From Thermoplasmata archaeon (GTDB lineage: Archaea; Thermoplasmatota; Thermoplasmata; Thermoplasmatales; Thermoplasmataceae): a stretch of DNA of 64,000 bases. Within the stretch, counting starts at the first letter, position 1. The number at the start of each line of letters is the position of its first letter. Position numbers and translations under genes: made by a program. Below, one piece after another: positions 37,941-47,158 of this stretch. The notes below the pieces were generated by a model. That model was given only the letters and a program-made list of their open reading frames with translations, ran no database searches and had not been told where the DNA came from. The stretch covers positions 62,001 through 126,000 of the forward strand of contig JAJZZM010000013.1 of assembly GCA_021797555.1 (NCBI GenBank), in the 5' to 3' direction.

Positions 37941-38444
37941 CTATTTCTCAAAAAAACTTTTAGCATTAATATAATCATAATAATAATTTATATTAAAAAA
38001 ATCATTTCTATTGTAATTTATATTATTGTATTTAAGTTCATTATCAAATAGTTTTTCAAAGAAAATGGATATTCCCGTCAATTTGTTGTTTATTTCAAGA
38101 TTAACAATGCCATATCCTATTTTCATTGCCGCATCAATAAATTTTATTAATATTTCTATATTAAATATTACGTCAGCTGGAAATACAAAAACAGGCAATT
38201 TTAATTTATCCAATGCCAGTTTAAGGTCATTGTTATAATCACCCGTGCCGTATATAATTTTTTCATTGATCATATCCCCTAAAAACAATGTATTACTGTT
38301 TATGCATATGTTTATGTTAAAATTTAGAGTTTTTAATTTATTTATCAGCATAGAGATGATATATTCATTATTTATTTTTAAAAGCATTTTTCTATTATTG
38401 TTTATACGTGATCCCCTGCCACCGGCCATTATTAATGCATCCAT
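37941..38444 (-). CDS. cobY: Adenosylcobinamide-phosphate guanylyltransferase (archaeal CobY)
   Basis: A 167-residue nucleotidyltransferase. N-terminal LIMAGGRGSRINNNRKMLLK is the NTP-binding loop, and VFVFPADVIF carries the metal Asp. Archaeal CobY transfers GMP to adenosylcobinamide phosphate before nucleotide-loop assembly. The protein is shorter than other sugar nucleotidyltransferases, as CobY is. It lies 34 kb from cbiG/cbiA. It is just upstream of the SRP RNA on the same strand. Confidence 0.8.
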   Translation of the reverse strand: MDALIMAGGRGSRINNNRKMLLKINNEYIISMLINKLKTLNFNINICINSNTLFLGDMINEKIIYGTGDYNNDLKLALDKLKLPVFVFPADVIFNIEILIKFIDAAMKIGYGIVNLEINNKLTGISIFFEKLFDNELKYNNINYNRNDFFNINYYYDYINAKSFFEK

Positions 38445-38542
38445 TGCCTACATTAATTTTTTAATATATTTTATTGTTTCCATTTAAAAAATATTTATAA
38501 ATATTATAGAAAGTTTATAATTATAATTTATAATATAGTGTC

Positions 38543-39130
38543 ATGGATAATTATTATATAGAGGGTGAGGAGAGGTTTGGAAAATTTACAACATCATTTT
38601 ATAATGTCATTGCATGGAGGATGCTAAAAAAATTATATAATTTTACATTAAATGAAATGGATACTTTAAACCCTGAAACGATACTGGATGTGGGAGCAGG
38701 ACCAGGCAAATTAACTGTAATGGTTGCCAAAAAATTCCCAAAAGCTAAAATATATGCTATAGACCCATCAAAATATATGGTTGAAACAGAAAAAAATAAT
38801 TTCAAAAAGGAAAATATTGAGGCAGTATGTTCATTAGGTAGCAGCAGGGATATACCATTTGACAACAATTTCGATTTAATTTTTACAAGTCTGTCATTCC
38901 ATCACTGGAAAGAACGGGAAAAAAGCCTTGAAATTATATTAAAGAAGTTAAATTTAAAAGGCAATTTGCTTATAATAGAATTTTTAAATGATTATTACAG
39001 TTCGTTATCACCACAGAAAAAACATTCACTGTCAAAGCATGATGCAGAACTGCTGAATTTTGATGGTTATGAAAAAACAATAGATACTAAAAATAATTTT
39101 ATTGCATTAAAATTTAAAAGAATAATTTAA
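38543..39130 (+). CDS. Class I SAM-dependent methyltransferase
   Basis: A 195-residue Rossmann methyltransferase. The SAM-binding motif ILDVGAGPGKLT is at residues 47-58, with the acidic end of strand 2 in YAIDPSKYMV and motif IV around FDLIFTSLSFHHW. The substrate is unknown; members of this group methylate small molecules. TTTATAA at about 38514-38520 is roughly 25 bases before the ATG. It abuts ubiD tail to tail with no gap. Confidence 0.8.
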   Translation: MDNYYIEGEERFGKFTTSFYNVIAWRMLKKLYNFTLNEMDTLNPETILDVGAGPGKLTVMVAKKFPKAKIYAIDPSKYMVETEKNNFKKENIEAVCSLGSSRDIPFDNNFDLIFTSLSFHHWKEREKSLEIILKKLNLKGNLLIIEFLNDYYSSLSPQKKHSLSKHDAELLNFDGYEKTIDTKNNFIALKFKRII

Positions 39131-40570
39131 TCATTTATTATCTAAATTATTTATTATTTCATCAACCTTCTTCTCAATATCTGAATTCATTTTCAATGTA
39201 TCCGGCCATTTTCCATTGTAATTCTCTGCCTTTGATTTCTTTGTTGCATCTATGCCCATTTTTGACCCGTAATTTAATAGCTGTGATGGGTGGTCTAAGG
39301 TATCTGTAGCTGTTCCTGGTATAACCATAACATCCCTTTCCGGGTCTATGCGTGTTGTCATTGCCCACATAACCTGCTTCATATCATGGACATCTATGTC
39401 ATCGTCAACAACAACAACTATTTTTGTAAGTGCCATCTGGCCTGTGCCCCATATTGCAAACATTACCTTTTTCGCCTGTCCTGGATATCTTTTTTTAATT
39501 GAAACAACAATCATATTTGTTGTAACTGTTTCCTCAGGAATATTCATATCTACTATTTCCGGTATCTGTATCTGGACTAAAGGCAAAAACATTCTCTCTA
39601 TAGCTTTACCTATCCTTACATCCTCATTCCATAATTTCCCTACAATTGTTGTTGTATATATGGGATTTTTTTTCTGTATTACCTTCTTAATATGGAATAC
39701 CGGAAATTCTTCCTCTAGGGAATAATAGCCTGTATGGTCTCCAAAAGGCCCCTCTAAACGTGTTTCAGATGGGTCTATATAGCCTTCTAAAACTATTTCT
39801 GCATTCCTCGGGTATTCCAAATTAACTGTTTCGCCCTTTATTAATTCTAAATGTTTCTTTGCAAGCAATCCACGGAATGCAAATTCATCTATGCCATTTG
39901 GCAGAGGCGCTATAGAAGAGAAAAATGTTAATGGGTCAACACCTATTGCGACGGCAACATCCATTTTTCTATTCTCGTTTTTATACCCACTAAAATGCTC
40001 TGCACCGCCTTTATGTATCTGCCAGTGCATGCCCGTAGTTTCATTATCATAAACCTGCATTCTGTATGTTCCAACATTTCTCTGCCCCGTATCCGGGTCT
40101 CTTGTTATTACCAGTGGCATTGTTATATATTTTCCTCCATCATCTGGCCAGTTCTTTGTAATAGGATACCTTGATAAATCCGGGTCCATGATGTTAAATT
40201 CAGAATCCTTTCTCTGTGATACCTTTGGTTTTATGCCGGATAATTCCTTCATCATTTCTAAACCGCGTGATATCATGGATTCGGTATCATCCGGTATTCT
40301 TACTAAATTTTTTAATTTCAGGCCTATATTATATGGTGTATCACCTAAAATATACTCTATGCGTTTATCCGTTGAAAATAAATTGCCGGCAACCGGCATA
40401 TTATATCCCTTGACATTATCAAATACCATTGCCCTTTTTTTCCCTATTCTTTCCTCCTCACTTAAAATATATGTTAATTCAAGGTTAGGATCTACTTCCT
40501 CCTTTACATGGATAAGTTCCCTGCTCTTTTCCAAAAAATTAAGGTAATCCCTTAAATCTTCAAATACCAT
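39131..40570 (-). CDS. UbiD-family decarboxylase
   Basis: A 479-residue prenyl-FMN-dependent decarboxylase. Recognisable segments include NVGTYRMQVYDNETTGMHWQ, the TGMHWQIHKGGAEHF region, EGPFGDHTGYYSLEEEFPVF and WAMTTRIDPERDVMVIPG. Candidate roles are the quinone pathway or other aromatic acid decarboxylation; the substrate is not decided by sequence. The UbiX partner that makes prenyl-FMN is not in the window. Confidence 0.92.
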   Translation of the reverse strand: MVFEDLRDYLNFLEKSRELIHVKEEVDPNLELTYILSEEERIGKKRAMVFDNVKGYNMPVAGNLFSTDKRIEYILGDTPYNIGLKLKNLVRIPDDTESMISRGLEMMKELSGIKPKVSQRKDSEFNIMDPDLSRYPITKNWPDDGGKYITMPLVITRDPDTGQRNVGTYRMQVYDNETTGMHWQIHKGGAEHFSGYKNENRKMDVAVAIGVDPLTFFSSIAPLPNGIDEFAFRGLLAKKHLELIKGETVNLEYPRNAEIVLEGYIDPSETRLEGPFGDHTGYYSLEEEFPVFHIKKVIQKKNPIYTTTIVGKLWNEDVRIGKAIERMFLPLVQIQIPEIVDMNIPEETVTTNMIVVSIKKRYPGQAKKVMFAIWGTGQMALTKIVVVVDDDIDVHDMKQVMWAMTTRIDPERDVMVIPGTATDTLDHPSQLLNYGSKMGIDATKKSKAENYNGKWPDTLKMNSDIEKKVDEIINNLDNK

Positions 40571-40600
40571 GATTTTGTTATAACTTAATTAAATATAATT

Positions 40601-41437
40601 TTATCCCATGAATCTATAAGTCCTTGGTTTTATCACGTCATAATAAAAGTTCATTATCGATAATATAACTATCAATATGCCGGCTATAAGTGATATTATG
40701 CCAGAAATTATTAATAATATATTTCCTGTTACTGCAATAGGTACGGGAATGCCTTTGAGGTTTACTGTAATAAGCAGTGAACCTGTTATTAAATATCCAA
40801 TTCCAAATATTAGCATTGCAATAGCTTTTCCAGAACTTTCAAAGAAGTCACTGATAATGCTGTTGTTTTTGAATATATAGGAAATTAATAAAGATAATTC
40901 AAGTATTATAAATGCCTGTGCCCATAAATCAGAGTTGAAGTATGACGCGGATACAAAATAAAATTGTGCCAATGGATACCCAGAAAGTGATATATATATT
41001 AATATTGCAGAAACTATTACCATTAACCTCGATATTAATTCATCCCTTTTGAAGTAGAAATAAAGAAAACCAAAGAAAACACCAATTATTCCAATTATTC
41101 CGCTAAAAAAGTTTATTTTTAAATAAACCTCAACCAATATTTCTGATATAAATACCGAAAAGAACATTGTTAATGAATAAAATATTAGTTTATCAGTTAT
41201 CTTAAACTTATCATTATTATAAAATATAAAATCATTCAAAATATAAATTACATCAAATATGATTACAAATATAATAGCTATTTTTTCAATAATCCCATAC
41301 GAAAACAATCCATACAATGAAACAAGCAGCGACGAGATAATCGTAAGCCCTACCGAAATTAATATAATCAACTTGGACATATGCATAAGTTTGTTTATGG
41401 AATCGTTATCATAGTACCTTTTTTTAAACATAAGCAT
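40601..41437 (-). CDS. Multi-pass membrane protein, unknown
   Basis: About 278 residues with roughly eight hydrophobic segments, such as LIILISVGLTIISSLLVSLY, IIGIIGVFFGFLYFYF and AIAMLIFGIGYLITGSLLIT. I do not recognise the family. ATGs exist at 41437 and 41431, after a TTG at 41440. It follows the HxlR-type gene by about 15 bases on the same strand, so the regulator and membrane protein probably form an operon. Confidence 0.7.
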   Translation of the reverse strand: MLMFKKRYYDNDSINKLMHMSKLIILISVGLTIISSLLVSLYGLFSYGIIEKIAIIFVIIFDVIYILNDFIFYNNDKFKITDKLIFYSLTMFFSVFISEILVEVYLKINFFSGIIGIIGVFFGFLYFYFKRDELISRLMVIVSAILIYISLSGYPLAQFYFVSASYFNSDLWAQAFIILELSLLISYIFKNNSIISDFFESSGKAIAMLIFGIGYLITGSLLITVNLKGIPVPIAVTGNILLIISGIISLIAGILIVILSIMNFYYDVIKPRTYRFMG

Positions 41438-41452
41438 CAAATTAGAAAATAG

Positions 41453-41767
41453 TTATTTAATCTTTCTTATTAAATATTTATTTCTGGTATACCAATTTTC
41501 AAGGTCATTTATGGAATCCTTTAATTTTAAACCATTCTCCGTTAATTTGTACAAAAATCTATTTTCCTTATATATCTTCTCTATTATATTATTTTTTAAC
41601 AATTTTTTAAGTGAAGATGAAAGTGCCCTGGCCGTTATGCCATCTATTGAGTGCAAAAGGTCATTATACCGCATTTCTTCCATAAAAAGCAAATGAATTA
41701 TCAACGGGTCATATTTGCCATTTATAGATTTCAAGGCTTCAGTCAATGGACAATCATCAGCATTCAT
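41453..41767 (-). CDS. HxlR-type winged-helix regulator
   Basis: A 104-residue MarR/HxlR-like regulator. DDCPLTEALKSINGKYDPLI matches the HxlR opening, with a conserved N-terminal Cys that senses oxidants or electrophiles in some members. The winged helix is LLHSIDGITARALSSSLKKL, with the wing around KENRFLYKLTENG. The adjacent membrane-protein gene (40601-41437) is its likely target; no operator is obvious. Confidence 0.85.
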   Translation of the reverse strand: MNADDCPLTEALKSINGKYDPLIIHLLFMEEMRYNDLLHSIDGITARALSSSLKKLLKNNIIEKIYKENRFLYKLTENGLKLKDSINDLENWYTRNKYLIRKIK

Positions 41768-41850
41768 TGTATCCTCTCCATATATAATGATGCCATTACT
41801 GTTTTTATTTTTTTTGAAAAATGATTTATATAATTATATATTAACTGGAT

Positions 41851-42060
41851 GTGCAAAAAACTGATGCAATAAACTTTATGAAGGATTATATAAATAAAAC
41901 CTACAGCAATGTATACAATATAAAAATACGTGAAATAAAATATGATGAATATACAAAAAACTGGTCATCACATATAAGTTTTAATGATGATATGAATAGC
42001 CATGAAATCGCATTAATATTGAATAATGGCAGAATAATATTTGTTAAGGAATTTAAATAA
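41851..42060 (+). CDS. Small protein of unknown family (69 residues)
   Basis: A short acidic-to-basic protein, DAINFMKDYINKTYSNVYNI, ending in SFNDDMNSHEIALILNNGRI, then IFVKEFK. The start is GTG at 41851: ATTTATATAA lies about 24 bases before it, and the ATG two bases earlier is out of frame. The frame is plausible but not recognised. It ends about 100 bases before the IS605-type element. Confidence 0.5.
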   Translation: MQKTDAINFMKDYINKTYSNVYNIKIREIKYDEYTKNWSSHISFNDDMNSHEIALILNNGRIIFVKEFK

Positions 42061-42408
42061 AAATAATTAATATGCCCTTTCGTCGTAAGGCTTTATGTTT
42101 AAATTAGAAACTATCCTTGAGAATAATTTTATACATATTTAATGCATAAATAAATTAAATTTACAAATCAACATACCAGAAAGAAAGCCACTGAGTTTAC
42201 GATGTGGATGAATTTCTGGAATTATATAGTATAAATAAAAATTTCATCTCCTCAAACATTCAATAAATAATTAATATTTGGTATATTTTCAGAATTCACG
42301 AATGGTATAATTTCTAAAATAACAATAAATTAAATATTATTAGAATAAATATTATGCAGCAATTTAAAGAGAAATTTTATATATAGTTAAATCATTATAA
42401 TTATATAC

Positions 42409-43688
42409 ATGGAATATAAAACCACTTATAAATTCATACTCTATCCTAATAAAACACAAATAAATAAAATAGGTTATATTCTAGATTTATCACATAATTT
42501 ATATAATGCAATGTTGGAACAGAGAAAAATGGCATATGAATTAAATAAATATTTTTATGAAAATTTAAAGGTTGATTATAATACACAGTCCGTAGAACTA
42601 TCAAAACTTAAGAAAGAATTTCCAGAATATAAAAATGTATATTCACAGGTACTTATGAATGTGGCAGATAGATTAGATAAGGCATATAATAACTTCTTCA
42701 GAAGAATAAATGAAAAGAATAATGGTAAAAAGATTAAAGCAGGCTTTCCAAGATTTAAATCTAAATTTAATTACAGATCAATAACATATACACAATCTGG
42801 ATTTAATATAATGGATAATACACATCTATTTATTTCCAAAATAGGAAGAATAAGGATGTTAAAACACAGAGATATAAAAGGCAATATAAAACAGTTAACT
42901 ATTAAAAAAGATAGATCCAATAATTACTATGCAACATTTATTGTGGAGGAAAATAATAATATAAACTACTCTGAATTTCCATATAATGCAATAGGAATAG
43001 ATGTTGGTCTTCTTAAATTAATAGCAACAACAGATAACACACCGGTAGACCCACCTAAATACTTAAGAAGATCAGAAAAGAGATTAAAAAGAGCACATAG
43101 AAGTTATCAAGGAAAATAAAATGTTCTAAGAACAGGGAAGAGGCAAGAATAAAATTAGCTAAGATAAATAATCGTATATCCAATCAAAGAAATGACTTTG
43201 CACAGAACTTATCTAAAAATATTGTGGATAATCATAACTTCATAGCATATGAGGACCTTAACATATCAAATATGTTAAAGAACCATAAATTGGCTAAAAG
43301 CATAGAGGATGCTTCTTGGGGTATACTTATAAATAATATTATTTACAAGGCTGAGAGGGCTGGTAAATATTATATAAAAGTAAATCCAAGGAATACATCC
43401 AAAAAATGTTCTAAATGTGGAAATATTATGGAAGAATTATCTCTTGATATTAGGGAATACCATTGCAGTAAATGTGGATTAATAATAAATAGGGATTTAA
43501 ATGCTGCAATAAATATACTAAATGATGCTATAAATAAAATATTTAATAAATTTATTGTAATAAAGAAAATAAGAAAAAATAAACATAAGAAAGTACCCAC
43601 GGACTGTGGGGAACTTATGCCCGTGGAGGGAAAACCAATACCTTATAATGCAAGTTTTTCTGTGGAAGCGGGAAGCCCTGATCTTTAG
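42409..43688 (+). pseudogene. tnpB: TnpB RNA-guided nuclease gene with one frameshift
   Basis: The first frame (42409-43119) holds the N-terminal half of TnpB: TTYKFILYPNKTQINK, the RuvC-I Asp in AIGIDVGLLKLIATTD, and RRSEKRLKRAHRS. Reading then shifts one frame at about 43101-43104 (LSRKIKCSKNREEARIKLAK) and continues to 43688. The second frame has the RuvC-II Glu in FIAYEDLNISNML, the zinc finger CSKCGN..YHCSKCGL and the RuvC-III Asp in NRDLNAAINIL. A single missing T in AGAAGTTATCAAGG explains everything, and all catalytic residues survive. Either a very young pseudogene or a sequencing/assembly error. Confidence 0.85.
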
Positions 43689-43704
43689 AGAGTGGAGGAT
43701 GTCA
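43600..43704 (+). ncRNA. Predicted omega-RNA/right-end region of the tnpB element
   Basis: In tnpB elements the 3' end of the gene and the right end encode the guide RNA scaffold. Here a structured segment begins with CCCACGG (43596-43602) and CCGTGG (43621-43626), has AACCAATACC at 43634-43643, and finishes with the GAAGCC..GTGGAGGATGTCAC hairpin. The guide would be the host sequence directly 3' of the border. Inferred from the known arrangement of the family and the matching relic at 14.7 kb. Confidence 0.5.
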
Positions 43705-43731
43705 CCGTGAAACTTTAACCATAATATCGAT

Positions 43732-43806
43732 AAGCCACCGGGGGGAATTGAACCCCCGACCTGCTGATTACGAATCAGCCACTCTACCTACTGAGCTACG
43801 ATGGCT
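43732..43806 (-). tRNA. tRNA-Thr (anticodon CGT)
   Basis: A 75-nt tRNA on the minus strand with acceptor AGCCATC/GGTGGCT (one T-G pair) and discriminator T, as in archaeal threonine tRNAs. The anticodon stem GCTGA/TCAGC encloses TT-CGT-AA, giving anticodon CGT. T arm GGGGG/CCCCC with loop TTCAATT. CCA is not encoded. The DUF1015 gene upstream ends 11 bases inside its 5' end, on the same strand. Confidence 0.95.
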
Positions 43807-44956
43807 TTATATATACTGCTATACCTGATGGAATTTTTGGATAAAAATATGTTGATTTTTGCGGCAGAATTTTATTTTCGAGTATTAATTTTAAAAACCT
43901 TTCCTTCTGCCAGGACGGTATAAGTATTGCAAAATCGCATTCGTGCTGGTCAACTGCATTTATTGCATCGGTATAATTATAAATGTATCTTACCTTTTCG
44001 CCCATCTCTTTTTCCTTCATGGATAAAGCTTCCTCAAATAATACTTTATTTATTACTCCCGTTGGCAAAGGTCCAGAACCGTCAAATTTTTCATTTAATA
44101 TATATTCTTTAGGAATCATTTCATAGAATTTATTATTGCTATATATGTAAATATTTTCTCCATTTTCTATATTCTTTGTAATTCTTATATCAAAGAAATT
44201 TTTGATTTTATTTATGTTTACCTCGAAATTAATACCGTATACAAGCCTGTGTACGCCACCTATCATTAAGCCATTATCATAAATTGATGTTATATACGAC
44301 ATTGCAAATTTCCAGAAATTATCATCTGTTTCACTGTATAATTCCCTTATTGCCCTCAATCTATGATGCCCATCGGCAACAACACCTGTAATGTTTTTTA
44401 ATGAGTCCTTTATTTTATTAATTTTTTCAGGGTCATCCAGAAAATAGACATAGTTTATTACCCCTGAAGGCTCTTCAAATTTATATTTTTCTTCAAGAAG
44501 TACCGATTCTCTTCTTATTAACCTGTCAAAGTTGTTGTCAGGCACAACTATAAAAATGGGTTCAAGCTGTGAATTCAGGTTTTTCATTATGTTTTTTCTA
44601 TCATAAACCTGCTTCTCAAAGGTGTTTTCATGCGGCTTTATGTCATCATTTATCTCTACAAGTGATATGATCCCATAACGGGTTAACATTTCCTTATTAA
44701 AATTAAATGATTGCTTCAGTATTATTATAATCTCCCTGTCATACAAATTTATAATGTTTTCATTTAGCCATCTGTCTAATATTGTCTTTGACCCTTTCAT
44801 TCCAGTTACTTTATCCGGTATTGTAAGATTAATTATATTTTCATTTCTTGATCTTAAATTATATTCCTGCTCCCATGTAATGATATCAAACGGGGGTGAA
44901 ATAAACTTTTTAATATCTCCATTGAATATGTAGGGTTTAAATTTATCGATTATCAT
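43796..44956 (-). CDS. DUF1015 family protein
   Basis: A 386-residue protein of the DUF1015 family, function not established to my knowledge. The N-terminal FISPPFDIITWEQEYNLRSR, the GVVADGHHRLRAIRELY signature and C-terminal ILPQKSTYFYPKIPSGI are diagnostic. Some relatives act on serine or phosphoserine, but I would not extend that here. Its start overlaps the Nfo stop by 4 bases, with GGTGA before it, so it is the second gene of an operon. Its own stop lies inside the downstream tRNA-Thr gene. Confidence 0.85.
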   Translation of the reverse strand: MIIDKFKPYIFNGDIKKFISPPFDIITWEQEYNLRSRNENIINLTIPDKVTGMKGSKTILDRWLNENIINLYDREIIIILKQSFNFNKEMLTRYGIISLVEINDDIKPHENTFEKQVYDRKNIMKNLNSQLEPIFIVVPDNNFDRLIRRESVLLEEKYKFEEPSGVINYVYFLDDPEKINKIKDSLKNITGVVADGHHRLRAIRELYSETDDNFWKFAMSYITSIYDNGLMIGGVHRLVYGINFEVNINKIKNFFDIRITKNIENGENIYIYSNNKFYEMIPKEYILNEKFDGSGPLPTGVINKVLFEEALSMKEKEMGEKVRYIYNYTDAINAVDQHECDFAILIPSWQKERFLKLILENKILPQKSTYFYPKIPSGIAVYIKPS

Positions 44957-45765
44957 TTATTCACCATTAAATTCACAATTTTATTTAAATTTTCACTGTA
45001 ATTTTTATCTCCTTCCGGAGTTTCCATTATTAATGGAATATTATTAAAATTATTGTCATTTATTATATTAGAAAATCCTTTCAGGCCTATAAAGCCATTG
45101 CCTATATTTTCATGTCTGTCCTTTTTTGAATTTAAATCAAACATTGAATCATTTAAATGTACAACCTTTATACTTTTAATTAAATTATCTGATTTTAAGT
45201 TGTAAATTACATTATCATAATCATTTTTGATATCGTAGCCATATGCAAAAAAGTGGCACGTATCCAGGCATATGCCTGCATTATTATCAGATAAATCAAT
45301 CATATACTCCATCTCTTCTATTGTTGATGGCAATGTGTTGCCTTTTCCCGATGAATTCTCTACTAATAACTCAACATTTTTTGTATCGAAACTGTTCAGT
45401 ATTTCCATAATATTTTTCATTGATTTTGTTCTATCTTTATTTGACCCTGGATGCACAACTAAATAATTTATGCCAAGTTCATTGCATGCCTCTATTTCAT
45501 ATTTTAAATCCTCAATTGATTTATCCAGTAATAATTTATTATCCGTACCAAAATTTATTAAATATGTGGCATGTGCAACAGTCTTTTTTATATTATATTT
45601 TTTTATATTTTCCTTAAATTTTTTTATATTATCATCGCTTATTTTTTTATAATTCCATTGCATATTACTTTTAACGAATATCTGGAATGTATCGAATTGA
45701 AAGTTATTAGCCCTTTCAGGCGCTTTAGATATGTTTTCTGCTATGGATACATGTCCACCTATCAT
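44953..45765 (-). CDS. nfo: Endonuclease IV (AP endonuclease)
   Basis: Zinc-dependent AP endonuclease of base excision repair, about 270 residues from the chosen start. The opening MIGGHVSIAENISKAPERAN matches IGAHVS, followed by VVHPGSNKDRTKSM, LVENSSGKGN (Glu ligand), ICLDTCHFFAYGYD and the closing METPEGD. The start at 45765 fits homologues; in-frame upstream starts at 45801, 45804, 45810 and 45813 (TTG) would add 12 to 16 residues. It is first in the nfo-DUF1015 operon. Confidence 0.93.
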   Translation of the reverse strand: MIGGHVSIAENISKAPERANNFQFDTFQIFVKSNMQWNYKKISDDNIKKFKENIKKYNIKKTVAHATYLINFGTDNKLLLDKSIEDLKYEIEACNELGINYLVVHPGSNKDRTKSMKNIMEILNSFDTKNVELLVENSSGKGNTLPSTIEEMEYMIDLSDNNAGICLDTCHFFAYGYDIKNDYDNVIYNLKSDNLIKSIKVVHLNDSMFDLNSKKDRHENIGNGFIGLKGFSNIINDNNFNNIPLIMETPEGDKNYSENLNKIVNLMVNK

Positions 45766-45813
45766 TTTGTTATTTTTTTCTAATTCATATCTTAATTTCA
45801 TCATATTCATCAA

Positions 45814-46223
45814 ACCACATCCATGGGGACACTGTTTACAGGAGCATGGAACAATTGAATATTAAATTTTAATCCCTTACCATACTTTCTTATTTGTCCT
45901 TCTTTTATATTTGCATCCATCTTATTTTCACCATTCTTAATAACCACGCTTTACCCATAACTTTGTGTTCCCATAATATTCTATCACCTGTATTTAATGC
46001 AGGCATACTCTCCGGCCATCCCGCAGGTACATACCATGGCAGTTAGAAAGGGTTTTTATAGCCGGAACACTGAAATTTCCTCTCTTTTTAGAATTGCCAC
46101 GGTTGCCATGAACCCGTGGATAATACGTAATTTTGCATGTATTTATCATTTTCAACTTTTGATTTTTCATATTAGGTCCACTAATCGAATCATGTGTTGC
46201 CATAATGGAATAATCTCCATGGA
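45814..46223. other. 410-base gene-free stretch with coding-like, disrupted sequence
   Basis: No intact gene is found here. The section 45990-46130 is visibly richer in G and C than the intergenic norm of the window. It supports short frames on both strands (for example 45994-46203 on minus, MATHDSISGPNMKNQKLKMI onward) that do not look like a known family. A hairpin CCATG..CATGG is near 45831. I interpret it as the decayed remains of a gene or insertion, not as a functional feature. Confidence 0.3.
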
Positions 46224-46940
46224 TTAGTTGGGCGGTATTTGATTATTTATCATCATATGAATAAACTGTAATACATGTAATGATAATACAGGATTATCTG
46301 TATATCCACATGCATCCAGATCGGCTCCGGCAAGCATTGCCCTCGAATCATCACTTGCAACATCAGTAGCTATCAGGCCTTCCTTTCTATATACCTCGGT
46401 ATTCTGTGGCACCCTTTTATTAGGTGGTGTAATAAAAATAACTTTTACACCTCTTTTTAATGCATTTTCTATATTTTTCTTTAATTCTGTCCTGATTTCC
46501 CTGATCTTGGGTGTTGCTATCATTATTTCCCTTTCAGTCAAATCAAACATTTCGGCCATCTTTTTCATTACTTTTGACCTGCCATAAATTGTGAAAACTA
46601 ACTGCGGATCACCCTTTGATGGAAGTACGTCCTGCAATTCCCTTAATTCATTAAATAATTTATTAACATCATTTATGAAATTTTCCCTGATTATTGACAT
46701 TTCCTCAGGTTTGAACATCCTGGGTCTCCCCTCAGTTTCTCTTGCAAAGCCCCTGCTGACAAGTGATTCCATAACCTTATATGCCGATGTTCTCGGTATA
46801 CTAGCAGTATCTGCAATAGTATCTGCATTTGCAACTCCATGATAAACAAGTGCGGCAAATGCCTGTGCCTCGTATGATGATAAACCCAATATTTTCAACA
46901 TATCAGCAGTTTTAATTATATGGTCTGAATTAGCTTCCAT
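46224..46940 (-). CDS. TrmB-family transcriptional regulator
   Basis: A 238-residue regulator. The N-terminal winged helix is typical of TrmB (LGLSSYEAQAFAALVYHGVA, then ADTASIPRTSAYKVMESLVS). A helical linker with acidic/basic repeats follows, and the C-terminal half (VFTIYGRSKVMKKMAEMFDL; ATPKIREIRTELKK) is the sugar/effector domain type. The effector is unknown. It is alone, divergent from coaBC across 218 bases of AT-rich sequence. Confidence 0.85.
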   Translation of the reverse strand: MEANSDHIIKTADMLKILGLSSYEAQAFAALVYHGVANADTIADTASIPRTSAYKVMESLVSRGFARETEGRPRMFKPEEMSIIRENFINDVNKLFNELRELQDVLPSKGDPQLVFTIYGRSKVMKKMAEMFDLTEREIMIATPKIREIRTELKKNIENALKRGVKVIFITPPNKRVPQNTEVYRKEGLIATDVASDDSRAMLAGADLDACGYTDNPVLSLHVLQFIHMMINNQIPPN

Positions 46941-47158
46941 AGCTAATTAATGCGTTATTAATTTAAAATCTTTTCTATTTCATAATGAATAAAATAAATG
47001 CTTATAGAATTAAAAAAAAATTATCTATCATAATTTTTGTTACTTATTTTCATGATTTATTATACAATATATTATTATATATTCTATTTAAAAATATGTT
47101 AAATATATAATTGTTGCAAAATTAATAAAGAATTTAAATAATAAAGAAATATTAAAAT

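Larger units (their letters stand above)
42161..43704 (+). mobile_element. IS1341-type insertion sequence (IS605 family, tnpB only)
   Basis: Element of about 1.54 kb. The left end has ACCAGAAAGAAAGCCACTGA with GTGGATGAATTTCTGG (CCAGAAA/TTTCTGG inverted repeat, 42178-42221). The right end finishes in GGAAGCCCTGATCTTTAGAG and GTGGAGGATGTCAC near 43704, the form seen in archaeal IS605 right ends. No tnpA is present, so it depends on another element. The end positions are set by similarity to the relic at 14611 and are approximate. The ~200 bases between left end and tnpB hold only AT-rich sequence. Confidence 0.8.

Noticed and set aside
45997-46227. 76-residue plus-strand frame in the gap before the TrmB gene
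   Set aside because: No similarity recognised, an equally long frame exists on the other strand, and there is no promoter-like box in place.
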